A DNA stretch of 64,000 nt from Plesiomonas sp051652165 (GCF_051652165.1 NZ_JBOFTR010000007.1:62001-126000); one strand, 5' to 3'; counted from the stretch's first letter, positions 32,939-42,796 are shown. Translations and numbers: made by a program. The notes: generated from the sequence alone by a model not told the origin.

Positions 32939-34051
32939 TTATACATTTTTAGACAGCATTTTGCGGTGGGTGTGAATTGACATTACTATGCCAAATCCTG
33001 CCATCAGTGCAATGATTGATGTACCGCCATGGCTAATTAATGGCAACGGTACGCCAACAACCGGTAATATGCCACTGACCATTCCAATGTTAACAAAGAT
33101 ATACACAAAGAAGATGAGTGTGATACCACCGGCTAATAGTCGCCCAAATGCCGTTTGAGCACGAGAGGCAATCACTAAGCCTCGTGCAATCACAAAAATA
33201 TACAGTGCCATAAGAACTAAAAAGCCGACCATACCTAACTCTTCTGCGATAACCGCAAAGATAAAGTCAGTATGGCGTTCAGGCAAAAATTCAAGTTGTG
33301 ATTGTGTGCCATGCAACCAGCCTTTACCAAAAATCCCCCCTGATCCAATGGCAATTTTTGATTGAATAATATGGTAGCCAGCGCCAAGAGGATCGCTTTC
33401 CGGATTAAGCAGCGTTAATACCCGTGTTCGTTGGTAGTCGTGCATTAAGAAAAACCAGAGTACGGGAACAAATGCAGCAACTAATCCAACAGCAATTAAA
33501 ATTAAGTACCAACTGATACCCGAAAGAAACACGATAAAAATACCAGATGCCGCAACCAAAATAGATGTTCCTAAATCAGGTTGTGCAGCAACAAGCAACG
33601 TTGGCACAAAAATCAGTGCTAACGCAATAGCGGTATTTTTCATTGAGGGGGGCATTGGCTCGCGGCTGATGAAACGCGCAACCATCAGTGGAACAGAAAG
33701 CTTGACCAATTCAGAGGGCTGAAAACGAACAAACCCTAGGTCAAGCCAACGTTGCGCCCCTTTTGATATTGCGCCAAAGAGATCAACTAAGACTAATAAG
33801 ATAACACCAACAATATATAAGTAGGGTGCCCATGCTTCATAGACGCGCGGAGGGATCTGCGCCATGAGGAACATGGCTAACAAACCTAAGCTCACTTGTG
33901 CAATTTTTCGCTCAATCATATCCATATCTTGACCACTGGCACTGTACATAACAAATGTGCCCATCATCAGTAATAGGAACAAGCCTGTGAGTAATGGCAG
34001 GTCAATATGAATACGATCACAGAATGAGCGTGGCCGATTGGTATCAGTCAT
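32939..34051 (-). CDS. rodA: RodA, peptidoglycan glycosyltransferase of the elongasome
   Basis: This 370-residue SEDS-family membrane protein has about 10 helices. Family motifs include GAQRWLDLGFVRFQPSE, VAAQPDLGTSIL, the catalytic-loop segment LEFLPERHTDFIFAVIAEELG and GMVSGILPVVGVPLP. It polymerises glycan strands during cell elongation with PBP2. The start at 34051 (MTDTNRPRS) gives the ATGACTGA overlap of eight bases with mrdA and matches E. coli; nine further open codons upstream are not needed. It precedes rlpA by eight bases. Confidence 0.96.
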   Translation of the reverse strand: MTDTNRPRSFCDRIHIDLPLLTGLFLLLMMGTFVMYSASGQDMDMIERKIAQVSLGLLAMFLMAQIPPRVYEAWAPYLYIVGVILLVLVDLFGAISKGAQRWLDLGFVRFQPSELVKLSVPLMVARFISREPMPPSMKNTAIALALIFVPTLLVAAQPDLGTSILVAASGIFIVFLSGISWYLILIAVGLVAAFVPVLWFFLMHDYQRTRVLTLLNPESDPLGAGYHIIQSKIAIGSGGIFGKGWLHGTQSQLEFLPERHTDFIFAVIAEELGMVGFLVLMALYIFVIARGLVIASRAQTAFGRLLAGGITLIFFVYIFVNIGMVSGILPVVGVPLPLISHGGTSIIALMAGFGIVMSIHTHRKMLSKNV

Positions 34052-35948
34052 TCGGTGTATTATCCTCTGGTGACGCATTAGCAGGAGTAACGGTTTGTTT
34101 TCCTAGCAGTACGTGGTCAAAAATTTGTCGGGCAATCGGTGCTCCATTACTTGAGCCACCACCGGCATTCTCCAGTAAAATAGAGACAACCACTTGTGGA
34201 TGGTCATACGGTGCAAAGCCTGTGAACCATGCATGGTCGTGTAAATGGTTAGCAAGTTTTTTAGCGTCATAGGTTTGGTTAGCCGCCAGACTGAAAACTT
34301 GCGCTGTGCCTGATTTACCGGCTGATTTATACGGTGTGCTAGCAAAGGCTTTATGTGCAGTGCCGTTTCTACGGTTATTTACACCATACATACCGTCTTT
34401 GGCTATTTCCCAATACCCTGAGTTTTTGACACCAATGGGTGGCAGTTTTTCATCAGGATAATTGATGGTAATGCCATTCCCTTGAATTGATTTTAACAAG
34501 TGTGGAGGTTTTACTTCGCCATCATTAATTAAGATGGTCATGGCTTTTGCTAGTTGTAATGGAGTTGCAGTCCAGTAGCCTTGACCAATACCGACAGGAA
34601 TAGTGTCTCCTTGATACCATGGCTTACGATGACGAGCGACTTTCCACTCACGTGAAGGCATAATTCCAGGGCGCTCTTCAGAGATATCGATACCGGTAAA
34701 TTGACCAAAGCCAAATTTTTTCATCCAGTCAGAGAGACGATCAATACCCATATCATACGCAACTTGATAAAAGAAGGTATCTGCTGACTCTTCAATCGCT
34801 TTGGTGATATCAAGTGTGCCATGCCCCCATTTTTTCCAATCGCGATAGCGTTTATCTGTACCAGGAAGCTTCCACCACCCCGGATCAAACAGCGTTGTTT
34901 TGGTGGTAATAGCCCCAGTTTCAAGTGCTGCGACAGTAATAAAGGGTTTAACAGTTGACGCAGGTGGATAAACACCCTGTGTTGTGCGGTTAATCAACGG
35001 TAAATTCGGATCATTAAGTAGTGCACTGTATGTTGAGCTTGGAATACCGTTTACAAATAGATTTGGATCGTAGCTTGGGCTAGAAACCATAGCAAGTACG
35101 CTCCCATCACGTGGGTCAAGCACGACAACTGCACCACGTCGTCCGGCCAAAATTTTTTCAATATACTGTTGTAACTCTAAATCAAGACTTAGGGTGATAT
35201 TTTGCCCTGCAATCGGGGGTTGCTCGCGCAGTTTACGGATCACTTTGCCACGGTTGTTAACTTCAACTTCCTCTGAGCCCGTTTGACCATGCAGAATATT
35301 TTCATAATAACGCTCAATACCCAGTTTACCGATATCGTGTGTACCTGAGTAGTTGGCCAATTTATCTTCTTTTCCCAATCGCTCAACATCTTTATCATTG
35401 ATTTTTGCTACATAACCAATGACATGCGTTAGCTCTGCCCCATAAGGGTAGTAACGTTTTAGATAGCCTTTTACTTCAACACCAGGGAATAGATATTGGT
35501 TAATAGCAAAACGAGCCACTTGTTCTTCATTGAGCGGTGTTTTAATAGCAATTGAAGTAAAGCGACGTGCACGTTTACGCTCTTTTTTGAAGTCAGCGAT
35601 ATCTTCATCTGTTAAACCGACAATTGGTTTCAGTGCCGCCAATGTTTTATCTACATTATCGACTTTTTCTGGCACCATTTCTAACTGAAATACGGTACGA
35701 TTTTCTGCTAATAAAGTGCCATTTCGGTCATAAATCAAGCCACGGCTTGGGGGGATAGGCAGTAATTTAATGCGGTTATCGTTAGACCGAGTTTGGTAAT
35801 CTTCGTAATTTTGAACCTGTAAATGGTAAAGATTTGCCACCAGAATGCTGCTGAGAAGTAATATACCAATAAAGGCGACCACTGCCCGTCGCACAAAGAG
35901 TGCGCTTTCTGATGAGTGATCACGAAAATGAGTACGTTCTTTCTTCAT
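34044..35948 (-). CDS. mrdA: Penicillin-binding protein 2, elongation transpeptidase
   Basis: This 634-residue class B penicillin-binding protein has one N-terminal membrane helix (about residues 23-43) and a dimerisation domain. Its transpeptidase domain has YPPASTVKPF (catalytic Ser in STVK, near residue 331), EESADTFFYQ and KSGTAQV. It cross-links peptidoglycan in the rod complex with RodA, encoded just downstream with an eight-base overlap. It matches E. coli MrdA along its whole length. The ribosome-binding site before the ATG is weak, and 59 bases separate it from rlmH. Confidence 0.96.
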   Translation of the reverse strand: MKKERTHFRDHSSESALFVRRAVVAFIGILLLSSILVANLYHLQVQNYEDYQTRSNDNRIKLLPIPPSRGLIYDRNGTLLAENRTVFQLEMVPEKVDNVDKTLAALKPIVGLTDEDIADFKKERKRARRFTSIAIKTPLNEEQVARFAINQYLFPGVEVKGYLKRYYPYGAELTHVIGYVAKINDKDVERLGKEDKLANYSGTHDIGKLGIERYYENILHGQTGSEEVEVNNRGKVIRKLREQPPIAGQNITLSLDLELQQYIEKILAGRRGAVVVLDPRDGSVLAMVSSPSYDPNLFVNGIPSSTYSALLNDPNLPLINRTTQGVYPPASTVKPFITVAALETGAITTKTTLFDPGWWKLPGTDKRYRDWKKWGHGTLDITKAIEESADTFFYQVAYDMGIDRLSDWMKKFGFGQFTGIDISEERPGIMPSREWKVARHRKPWYQGDTIPVGIGQGYWTATPLQLAKAMTILINDGEVKPPHLLKSIQGNGITINYPDEKLPPIGVKNSGYWEIAKDGMYGVNNRRNGTAHKAFASTPYKSAGKSGTAQVFSLAANQTYDAKKLANHLHDHAWFTGFAPYDHPQVVVSILLENAGGGSSNGAPIARQIFDHVLLGKQTVTPANASPEDNTPND

Positions 35949-36007
35949 TCGCTAATAAAATCCCAATGGCAATGTATCAGTATGAGCAGTTATGGCTAAC
36001 AGTATGG

Positions 36008-36478
36008 CTATTCTCGGTGATAAGGGTGGTTAGTGGTGACACTCCACGCGCGATATAGACTCTCTGCAACCAGAACACGAACCAGTGGATGTGGTAATGT
36101 TAGCGGTGAGAGTGACCAGCTCTGTTCAGCGGCCTCTTTGCACGCAGGAGAGAGCCCTTCCGGGCCACCGATTAAAAAGCTGACATCACGGCCATCTTGT
36201 TTCCAACGCTCAAGCTGTTCTGCTAATTGTTCGGTTGTCCAGGGTTTACCAGGGATATCAAGGGTCACTATTCGGTTTCCTTTCGGAATAGTAGCCAACA
36301 TCTGCTCACCCTCTTTGTCGAGAATACGTTTGATATCGGCATTTTTTCCCCGCTTTCCTGCTTGAATCTCTAATAATTCAAATGGCATATCTTTAGGAAA
36401 ACGACGGGTATACTCTTTAAAACCCGTTTCTACCCATGTTGGCATTTTAGTGCCAACAGCAACCAGTTGCAGCTTCAC
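36008..36478 (-). CDS. rlmH: 23S rRNA pseudouridine-1915 N3-methyltransferase
   Basis: This 156-residue SPOUT methyltransferase has VTLDIPGKPWTTEQLA, the SAM-binding FLIGGPEGLSPACKEAA knot and the C-terminal HPLVRVLVAESLYRAWSV..HPYHRE, which matches the RlmH family nearly residue for residue. It methylates pseudouridine 1915 in helix 69 on assembled 70S ribosomes. It follows rsfS by three bases, so the two are probably translated together. Confidence 0.96.
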   Translation of the reverse strand: MKLQLVAVGTKMPTWVETGFKEYTRRFPKDMPFELLEIQAGKRGKNADIKRILDKEGEQMLATIPKGNRIVTLDIPGKPWTTEQLAEQLERWKQDGRDVSFLIGGPEGLSPACKEAAEQSWSLSPLTLPHPLVRVLVAESLYRAWSVTTNHPYHRE

Positions 36479-36481
36479 CGT

Positions 36482-36799
36482 TTAACCCCAAAGCCTTTCG
36501 AGTTGGTATGCAGCACGGCTCTCTTCTTGCATCACATGAACAATCACATCGCCCAGATCAACAATCACCCAGTCACCGGTTTGCGTACCTTCAATGCCCA
36601 TCGGCTCAATACCTGCAAGTTTGGCTTCTTTGGCAACATGTTCTGCCACAGAGATTACGTGTCGAGTTGATGTTCCTGTGCAGATGACCATGTAGTCAGT
36701 AATGCTTGATTTACCTTGTACATTCAACGCTGTAATTTGTTGACCTTTCAGATCATCAATTTTATCGATAATGAAGTCTTGGAGTTGTTGACCTTGCAA
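36482..36799 (-). CDS. rsfS: Ribosomal silencing factor
   Basis: This 105-residue protein of the RsfS/YbeB family has KGQQITALNVQGKSSITDYMVICTGTSTRHV, GDWVIVDLGDVIVHVMQEESRAAYQLERLW. It binds ribosomal protein uL14 on the 50S subunit and blocks subunit joining when nutrients are low. It stands between nadD and rlmH as in E. coli, 78 bases after nadD. Confidence 0.96.
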   Translation of the reverse strand: MQGQQLQDFIIDKIDDLKGQQITALNVQGKSSITDYMVICTGTSTRHVISVAEHVAKEAKLAGIEPMGIEGTQTGDWVIVDLGDVIVHVMQEESRAAYQLERLWG

Positions 36800-36877
36800 A
36801 AGTTCCCCTTAGCTGGCAATTCGTTACCAGTAGAATGTAGAGTCGGTATAAAACAGGCGGCGGAGTATAGCACGCAG

Positions 36878-37585
36878 CTAGGCTGATGAGTACAACCGGT
36901 TCTGGCGGATATAGTGTGCTACACACGTGGTGAGTTGTTGATCGCACTGATTGCCTTGTTGTAATTGCGCTCGAATATCAGTAGCCGAAATATCAATCAA
37001 GGGCGTATAAGCAAAATAGAGAGCCCCTTGTGGATATCGGTGTAAGTAATAAGATTGTGTTGTACGGTGCTGTGCTATCCATTGTTGAAAATGAGGATCA
37101 TGAGGAAAGCGTGGGTAGTGAGGGCGCATACAAACAATCAGATGAGCAACTTGGAGTAGTGATTGCCAACGATGCCATGTGGGTAAACTCAGTAATGAAT
37201 CTTGCCCAATAATAAAGGCCAATGGCTGCTCAGAGCCTATTTCACGGCGAATATCTTCAAGCGTATTGATGGTATATGAAGGGGTATTGCGTTCTAATTC
37301 CCGCAAGTCAGGTACAAATAGTGGATAGTGCTGGCAAACCAGCGCCACCATGTCAGCACGTTGTTGGGCGTTAGCATGTGGTTGTGGGCGGTGTGGCGGC
37401 ACATTATTTGGCATTAATCGAATTTGCGTTAAACCCACCTCTGTTGCTAGTGCGCTGACCGATTCAATATGCCCGCGGTGAATCGGATCAAATGTACCAC
37501 CGTATAAACCAATTAATGATGAGGGCGTAGGTATATAGCATGTGTTGCTATTATTGCTATTGATAGGATAAGTTGAGGCTATCAT
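36878..37585 (-). CDS. nadD: Nicotinate-nucleotide adenylyltransferase
   Basis: This 235-residue nucleotidyltransferase has the GLYGGTFDPIHRGHIESV phosphate-binding and HxGH-type motif, and ISATDIRAQLQQG near the C-terminus. It adenylates nicotinate mononucleotide in NAD synthesis. The N-terminus carries about 25 residues before the motif, longer than E. coli NadD; a start at ATG 37585 gives an ATGA overlap with holA, which supports it. The neighbouring gene order is that of E. coli. Confidence 0.95.
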   Translation of the reverse strand: MIASTYPINSNNSNTCYIPTPSSLIGLYGGTFDPIHRGHIESVSALATEVGLTQIRLMPNNVPPHRPQPHANAQQRADMVALVCQHYPLFVPDLRELERNTPSYTINTLEDIRREIGSEQPLAFIIGQDSLLSLPTWHRWQSLLQVAHLIVCMRPHYPRFPHDPHFQQWIAQHRTTQSYYLHRYPQGALYFAYTPLIDISATDIRAQLQQGNQCDQQLTTCVAHYIRQNRLYSSA

Positions 37586-38637
37586 GGCATATCCTGTATA
37601 TCAGGAAGTGTGAGGATATGCCCACAAAGGCTACAACTAAGAGCTCGTAATGCTGGCCATACATTAGAGCTATAATCTTGTTTTACCATGCGCTCTAGCA
37701 TAGCAAGTTGATGTAGCTGTTGGCCAAGTTGAACATGCGTTAATCGTTGTAAAGCATGAGTGAGTAGTGGGCGACGATTTTGCCATATTTTATGTTGATC
37801 AAACAGCAAGCGCAGCGCATGGCTATAGGGTTGAGGGGCATGCTGTAATGCTGTGTGCAACGTGAATAACAACATCAGTTCTCGTTGCACCGTACGCAGT
37901 AAAATAACAGGTTCTACATCTTCATTTTTAAGCTGTTCGATGATTCGTAAAGCCCGTTTAACCTTTCCTTCAAGTAAGGCATCAACCCAGTGATAAGGGG
38001 TAAAGTGTGACGACTGATTGACTGCTGACTCTACACGTGGCAGGGTCAGTTTTCCGTCAGGGAACAGTAATTTTAAGCGTTCAAGTGCTTGACTGAGTGC
38101 AAGTAAATTACCTTCATAACAGTGACATAACACCTGTATCGAGGCATCATCAAGTTGTAATGCTAACTTTTTGGCGCGAGTGGCAACCCATTTTGGTAGT
38201 TGTGGCAACTCTGGTGTTTGACAACTGATCAGTGTTGCTTGTGGGCTAAGGGCTTTAAACCATTTGCTATTTTCTTGTGCTTTTGTCAGCTTATTACCTT
38301 GAATGAGTAACAAAATATCAGGGTGCAGCAAGGTAGCGAGTTGAACGAGTGGTTCAGCATTGTGCGTGCCTGGGCCACCTTCAGGTAACACTAACTCAAT
38401 AATTTGGCGAGCAGAAAAGAGACTCATGGCCTGCACACATTGGTAGATGCTTTCCCAATCTGTTCGATTATCCAGTGTAAAACTGTGCCGCTCATTAAAC
38501 TCTTGAGATCTTGCTTGTTCACGCAGAGTATCTGCACTCTCTTGCAATAATAATGGGTCGTTGCCAAGGAGAAAATAGCATGGGCGTAACCCTGATTTGA
38601 GTTGGGTAGTCAGTTGCTCAGGAAAGATCTTATTCAT
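37582..38637 (-). CDS. holA: DNA polymerase III delta subunit
   Basis: This 351-residue clamp-loader subunit shows the family's opening FPEQLTTQLKSGLRPCYFLLGNDPLLLQES, the AAA+-like domain without a functional Walker A, and the C-terminal helical collar region (DALLEGKVKRALRIIEQLKNEDVEPVILLRTVQRE-like, about residues 215-250). Delta opens the beta sliding clamp. It overlaps nadD by four bases. The 145-base gap to lptE contains a striking perfect hairpin. Confidence 0.94.
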   Translation of the reverse strand: MNKIFPEQLTTQLKSGLRPCYFLLGNDPLLLQESADTLREQARSQEFNERHSFTLDNRTDWESIYQCVQAMSLFSARQIIELVLPEGGPGTHNAEPLVQLATLLHPDILLLIQGNKLTKAQENSKWFKALSPQATLISCQTPELPQLPKWVATRAKKLALQLDDASIQVLCHCYEGNLLALSQALERLKLLFPDGKLTLPRVESAVNQSSHFTPYHWVDALLEGKVKRALRIIEQLKNEDVEPVILLRTVQRELMLLFTLHTALQHAPQPYSHALRLLFDQHKIWQNRRPLLTHALQRLTHVQLGQQLHQLAMLERMVKQDYSSNVWPALRALSCSLCGHILTLPDIQDMP

Positions 38638-38674
38638 CAGGCTGTGTATTCATTGAAGAAAGTTGCTCTGTGTT

Positions 38675-38704
38675 ACACGGAATACTGTTATTAGTATTCC
38701 GTGT
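38675..38704. repeat. Perfect 12-bp inverted repeat between lptE and holA
   Basis: ACACGGAATACT (38675-38686) is perfectly inverted as AGTATTCCGTGT (38693-38704) around a six-base loop. No T run follows on the minus strand, so it is not a standard terminator. It shares the TATTCCG/CGGAATA core with the repeat at 30410-30444. Confidence 0.7.
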
Positions 38705-38782
38705 AGGTATTACATACCACTACTGCGTAAGAATTTATCAGATAACGGTGCGTGTGTTTCCCCTTTGTTTTCAGGTCTTACG

Positions 38783-39331
38783 CTAGTGCGTTTCCGGTGT
38801 CCTAGGGGTTACAACATGTTTAGGGTTAATCGTCAGCAGTTTAAGCATTAAACGACGAGCTGCTTCCTGATACATTTCATCATTGAGCAACGATGCTTCT
38901 GCTGCTTTAGCAAGTGCCGTATTCGGGTTATCAAAAAATGCACGAGAAATTTGTACTGAGATAGGATAAACATCCTGCCCAGGTATTAATACTGATGCAT
39001 TAACCGTTAAGGTGATATTTCGCTCTGCGGCAATACCATTATTGAATACAGATGAGACAATATTTCCTTGGCTGGCGCTATTTAAGCGAAAGGTAGGAAT
39101 ATCTGAATTGGCTTTTTGCTCGTCGATCAATGTAATGTTATTAAGTTTCATTTGCTCACGCATTGCGCGAGTTAATGGGCCATAAGGATCATAACTGTGT
39201 AATGTCATGGTCTGAAGGTTTGTGGGGATCTGCGTTGTACCGCGCAAGTGAAAACCACAACCTGCCGTGGTAGCTATTGCTACCACGGTCAGAATCAGCA
39301 TTAACGATTTGAATCGTAAGTGCTTTAACAC
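38783..39331 (-). CDS. lptE: LPS-assembly lipoprotein LptE
   Basis: This 182-residue lipoprotein has lipobox TAGC (Cys25), followed by GFHLRGTTQIP, the LptE signature. It plugs the LptD barrel and helps place lipopolysaccharide on the cell surface. The start MLKHLRFKSLML gives a normal signal peptide. It lies between leuS (15 bases upstream) and holA, the E. coli order. The C-terminal segment PKHVVTPRTPETH is variable in the family. Confidence 0.95.
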   Translation of the reverse strand: MLKHLRFKSLMLILTVVAIATTAGCGFHLRGTTQIPTNLQTMTLHSYDPYGPLTRAMREQMKLNNITLIDEQKANSDIPTFRLNSASQGNIVSSVFNNGIAAERNITLTVNASVLIPGQDVYPISVQISRAFFDNPNTALAKAAEASLLNDEMYQEAARRLMLKLLTINPKHVVTPRTPETH

Positions 39332-39346
39332 TCAAAAGCTCCTGTA

Positions 39347-41932
39347 TTAGCCGACAACCACATTCAGCAGCTTACCGGGAACGTAAATCACCTTACGGAT
39401 AGTTACTCCTTCAGTATGCTTGGCAATATTGGCATCAGCAAATGCTGCGATTTTTACCTGTTCCTCGGTGGCATCTGCCGCTACAGTTATCTTACCACGC
39501 AGCTTACCGTTGACCTGTACAACCACCAGCTTGCTGTCTTCCACCATTGCCGCTTCATCAGCAACTGGCCAAGGTGCAACATCGATATCACCGTCACCAC
39601 CAAGAGCTTGCCACAAAGCAAAACCGATATGTGGGGTAATTGGGTAAAGCATACGAACTACCGCCATAAGAGCCTCTTGCAACAAGGCACGATCTTGTTC
39701 GCTCTCTTGTGGCATGCGGGTCAGCTTGTTCATCAGCTCCATCACAGCAGCGATAGCCGTGTTGAATGTTTGGCGACGGCCAATATCATCACTGACTTTA
39801 GCGATGGTTTTGTGCAGATCACGGCGCAGTGATTTCTGATCAGCATTAAGAGCGGCAATATCAAGTGCTGCTACTGAACCTTGTGCAATGTGCTCAAAGG
39901 CTAAACGCCAGATACGCTTAAGGAAGCGGTTCGCACCTTCAACGCCTGACTCTTGCCACTCAAGGGTCATCTCTGCTGGAGAGGCAAACATCATGAACAG
40001 ACGTACCGTATCTGCACCGTATTTCTCTACCATCTCCTGAGGGTCAATGCCGTTATTTTTTGATTTCGACATCTTGCTCATACCTGCATATACCAGCAGG
40101 TGGCCATCTTTATCTTCAGCTTTGAGGATAGCACCTTTAGCATCACGCTCGGTGATGATCGCATCGGTTGGCGCAACCCAGATCCGTTCACCGTTATTGC
40201 CGGTGTAATAGAACGCATCAGCCAACACCATACCCTGACACAACAGGCGTTTTGCCGGCTCATCAGAGTTGACCAAACCGGCATCACGCAGCAGTTTGTG
40301 GAAGAAGCGGAAGTAGAGCAGGTGCATGGTAGCGTGTTCAATACCCCCAATATACTGATCCACTGGTAGCCAGTAGTTCGCCGCATCTGGGTTAAGCATG
40401 CCATCGTTATAGTCTGGGCAGGTATAACGAGAGTAGTACCATGATGATTCCATAAAGGTATCAAAGGTATCGGTTTCACGCAGTGCCGGTTGGCCGTTGA
40501 CCATCACTTTTGCCCACTCAGGGTCGGCTTTGATCGGGCTTTGTACCCCGTCCATCGTGACATCTTCTGGCAGAACCACTGGCAGCATATCTTCCGGCGT
40601 TGGAACAACGGTACCGTCTTCCAGTGTTACCATCGGAATTGGCGCACCCCAATAACGCTGACGGGAAACACCCCAATCACGCAGACGGAAGTTTACGCGA
40701 CGCTCACCTTTACCGATGCTGCTGAGTTTGTCAGCAATGGCGTTAAAGGCGGCATCAAAATCAAGCCCATCAAACTCACCGGAATTAAACAGCAGGCCTT
40801 TTTCTGTATAGGCTTGTGCTGAGATATCCGGTGCGTTGCCATCAGCCGGTGCGATAACCGCATCAATCGGCAGGTTGTATTTAGTGGCAAATTCGTAATC
40901 ACGCTGATCGTGCGCAGGCACCGCCATGACCGCACCCGTGCCGTAGCCCATCAGTACAAAGTTGGCGACCCAAACTGGGACTTTACGACCATTCAGTGGG
41001 TGAATAGCGTACAGGCCGGTAGCAACCCCTTTTTTCTCCATGGTTGCTAGTTCAGCTTCGGCAACCTTGGTGTTGCGGCATTCGTTGATAAATGCAGCTA
41101 GTTCAGGGTTATTCTCAGCCGCCTTTTGTGCCAGCGGATGCCCTGCCGCGATCCCAACATAGGTAACACCCATGAAGGTATCTGGACGCGTGGTGTATAC
41201 AGTCAGTGTTTCATCCATTCCGTCCATATCGAACGTAATATCAACACCTTCAGAGCGGCCAATCCAGTTACGCTGCATGGTTTTCACCATATCAGGCCAC
41301 TCGTTCAAACCGTCAAGATCGGTAAGCAGTTGATCGGCATAATCGGTGATTTTGATAAACCACTGCGGGATCTCTTTTTGTTCAACGTGAGTATCACAAC
41401 GCCAGCAGCAGCCTTCGATAACTTGTTCGTTCGCCAGTACGGTCTGGTCATTCGGGCACCAGTTTACAGAGGAGGTTTTTTTGTAAACCAGACCCTTTTC
41501 GTACAGCTTGGTGAAGAACCACTGTTCCCAGCGGTAGTATTCTGGCTTGCAGGTCGCCATTTCGCGCTTCCAGTCATAGCCAAAGCCCAGCATTTTTAGC
41601 TGGTTTTTCATGTACTCAATATTGTCGTAAGTCCACGGTGCAGGCGCAGTTTTATTTTTAATCGCCGCATTTTCAGCAGGCAGGCCGAACGCATCCCAAC
41701 CAATAGGTTGCAGTACGTTTTTACCTTGCATACGCTGATAACGTGAAATCACATCACCAATGGTGTAGTTACGAACGTGCCCCATATGCAGTCGGCCAGA
41801 AGGGTACGGGAACATAGACAAGCAATAGAATTTCTCTTTGCTAGCATCTTCAGTAACTTGAAATGTTTTATTGGTTTCCCAATGTTGCTGAACCTTGCTT
41901 TCAAGGTCTTCCGGGCGATATTGCTCTTGCAT
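39347..41932 (-). CDS. leuS: Leucyl-tRNA synthetase
   Basis: This 861-residue class I synthetase carries the HIGH-type motif in PSGRLHMGHVRNY and KMSKSKNNG near residue 620. A CP1 editing domain (about residues 225-415, with TTRPDTFMGVTYV and the YGTGAVMAVPAHDQRD region) lies between them. It charges tRNA-Leu and hydrolyses misacylated products. It begins MQEQYRPEDLESKVQQHW, as in E. coli. It is probably the first gene of the leuS-lptE-holA-nadD-rsfS-rlmH-mrdA-rodA-rlpA series. Confidence 0.97.
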   Translation of the reverse strand: MQEQYRPEDLESKVQQHWETNKTFQVTEDASKEKFYCLSMFPYPSGRLHMGHVRNYTIGDVISRYQRMQGKNVLQPIGWDAFGLPAENAAIKNKTAPAPWTYDNIEYMKNQLKMLGFGYDWKREMATCKPEYYRWEQWFFTKLYEKGLVYKKTSSVNWCPNDQTVLANEQVIEGCCWRCDTHVEQKEIPQWFIKITDYADQLLTDLDGLNEWPDMVKTMQRNWIGRSEGVDITFDMDGMDETLTVYTTRPDTFMGVTYVGIAAGHPLAQKAAENNPELAAFINECRNTKVAEAELATMEKKGVATGLYAIHPLNGRKVPVWVANFVLMGYGTGAVMAVPAHDQRDYEFATKYNLPIDAVIAPADGNAPDISAQAYTEKGLLFNSGEFDGLDFDAAFNAIADKLSSIGKGERRVNFRLRDWGVSRQRYWGAPIPMVTLEDGTVVPTPEDMLPVVLPEDVTMDGVQSPIKADPEWAKVMVNGQPALRETDTFDTFMESSWYYSRYTCPDYNDGMLNPDAANYWLPVDQYIGGIEHATMHLLYFRFFHKLLRDAGLVNSDEPAKRLLCQGMVLADAFYYTGNNGERIWVAPTDAIITERDAKGAILKAEDKDGHLLVYAGMSKMSKSKNNGIDPQEMVEKYGADTVRLFMMFASPAEMTLEWQESGVEGANRFLKRIWRLAFEHIAQGSVAALDIAALNADQKSLRRDLHKTIAKVSDDIGRRQTFNTAIAAVMELMNKLTRMPQESEQDRALLQEALMAVVRMLYPITPHIGFALWQALGGDGDIDVAPWPVADEAAMVEDSKLVVVQVNGKLRGKITVAADATEEQVKIAAFADANIAKHTEGVTIRKVIYVPGKLLNVVVG

Positions 41933-42184
41933 GCTGAATATCCAGAATTCTGTGGGGTGAATTAAGTATCAAGATCAGGAATAGCCATAGAATAACGTAT
42001 AGAAGCAAGATGCAACAATAGTAACCACGGTTTCGATGCAGAGTTTCGTCATTTGCGGGTGAGGTAATAGACTATTTACCAGAATTACAGCAATAATGAT
42101 TTACATCACCCATAAAGCAATTGTTGTGATTACAGGCTAAAACTGGGGTGAAAACCGTTAACGTGACTGATTTAAGGGGGATAT

Positions 42185-42667
42185 ATGAGTCAGTGGACTA
42201 AGTACTATCGCGCTTTTATTGATCGTTTTACGCAAGATTTACAAGCCGGTGAGCATGAGCTGAATAAAGCGGTTGAAACTACCGAGAGCTACCTGAATGC
42301 CACCAGTGATTTAACGCGCGATGAGCTGGCCTTGATTAATGCCTATATTGAGCGGGATTTAGCTGAGTTTGCGCAGTCTTATGCCGAGAGCAAAGAGGCA
42401 GTTAAAGAAGGGGTCTTTTTCCTGAGTTTAAAAGAGAGTATCTGGCAGGGATTAGCCGATATTACGGATAAAACCCAGTTAGAGTGGCACGAGGTGATTG
42501 ATGATGTTACCCACCACGGGGTATACCAAAGTGGTGAGTTGGTGGGGCTTGGTAATATCGTGTGTGAACACTGTCATCATCGCATCGTGTTTAATCACCC
42601 TGATATTTTACCGGCCTGCCCAAAATGCGGTGAGACAGCATTTAGCCGCCAGCCATTCCAGCCTTAA
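42185..42667 (+). CDS. ybeL: YbeL family zinc-ribbon protein (DUF1451)
   Basis: This 160-residue protein is close to E. coli YbeL: a helical N-terminal two thirds (WQGLADITDKTQLEWHEV, THHGVYQSGELVGLGNIVCE) and a C-terminal zinc ribbon with two Cys pairs (CEHCHH and CPKCG). Function is unknown. AAGGGGG seven bases before the ATG supports the start. It stands alone between divergent leuS and convergent lnt, as in E. coli. Confidence 0.93.
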   Translation: MSQWTKYYRAFIDRFTQDLQAGEHELNKAVETTESYLNATSDLTRDELALINAYIERDLAEFAQSYAESKEAVKEGVFFLSLKESIWQGLADITDKTQLEWHEVIDDVTHHGVYQSGELVGLGNIVCEHCHHRIVFNHPDILPACPKCGETAFSRQPFQP

Positions 42668-42756
42668 TCTGTTGAGTTTTGTTGCTCGGTTTTGTGATCA
42701 GCTAAATACCTATTAAATGTCAGAGAAATATCAGGTAAAAACGTGTTATTAGGAGC

Positions 42757-42796
42757 AAAACCGTACCGGCAGAATAACATTTTGCTGCCGGTACGA
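42757..42796 (-). terminator. lnt operon terminator
   Basis: CGTACCGGCAG (42762-42772) pairs perfectly over 11 bases with CTGCCGGTACG (42785-42795). On the minus strand it ends with GTTTTG, a short T run, shortly after the lnt stop and between lnt and convergent ybeL. Confidence 0.75.

Noticed and set aside
38675..38704. Reading the perfect hairpin as a rho-independent terminator
   Set aside because: No T run follows on either strand and it lies within a compact essential operon; an mRNA stability element or a repeat-family member is more likely.
41126..41599. 157-codon plus-strand ORF
   Set aside because: Antisense to leuS catalytic and editing regions; a shadow frame.
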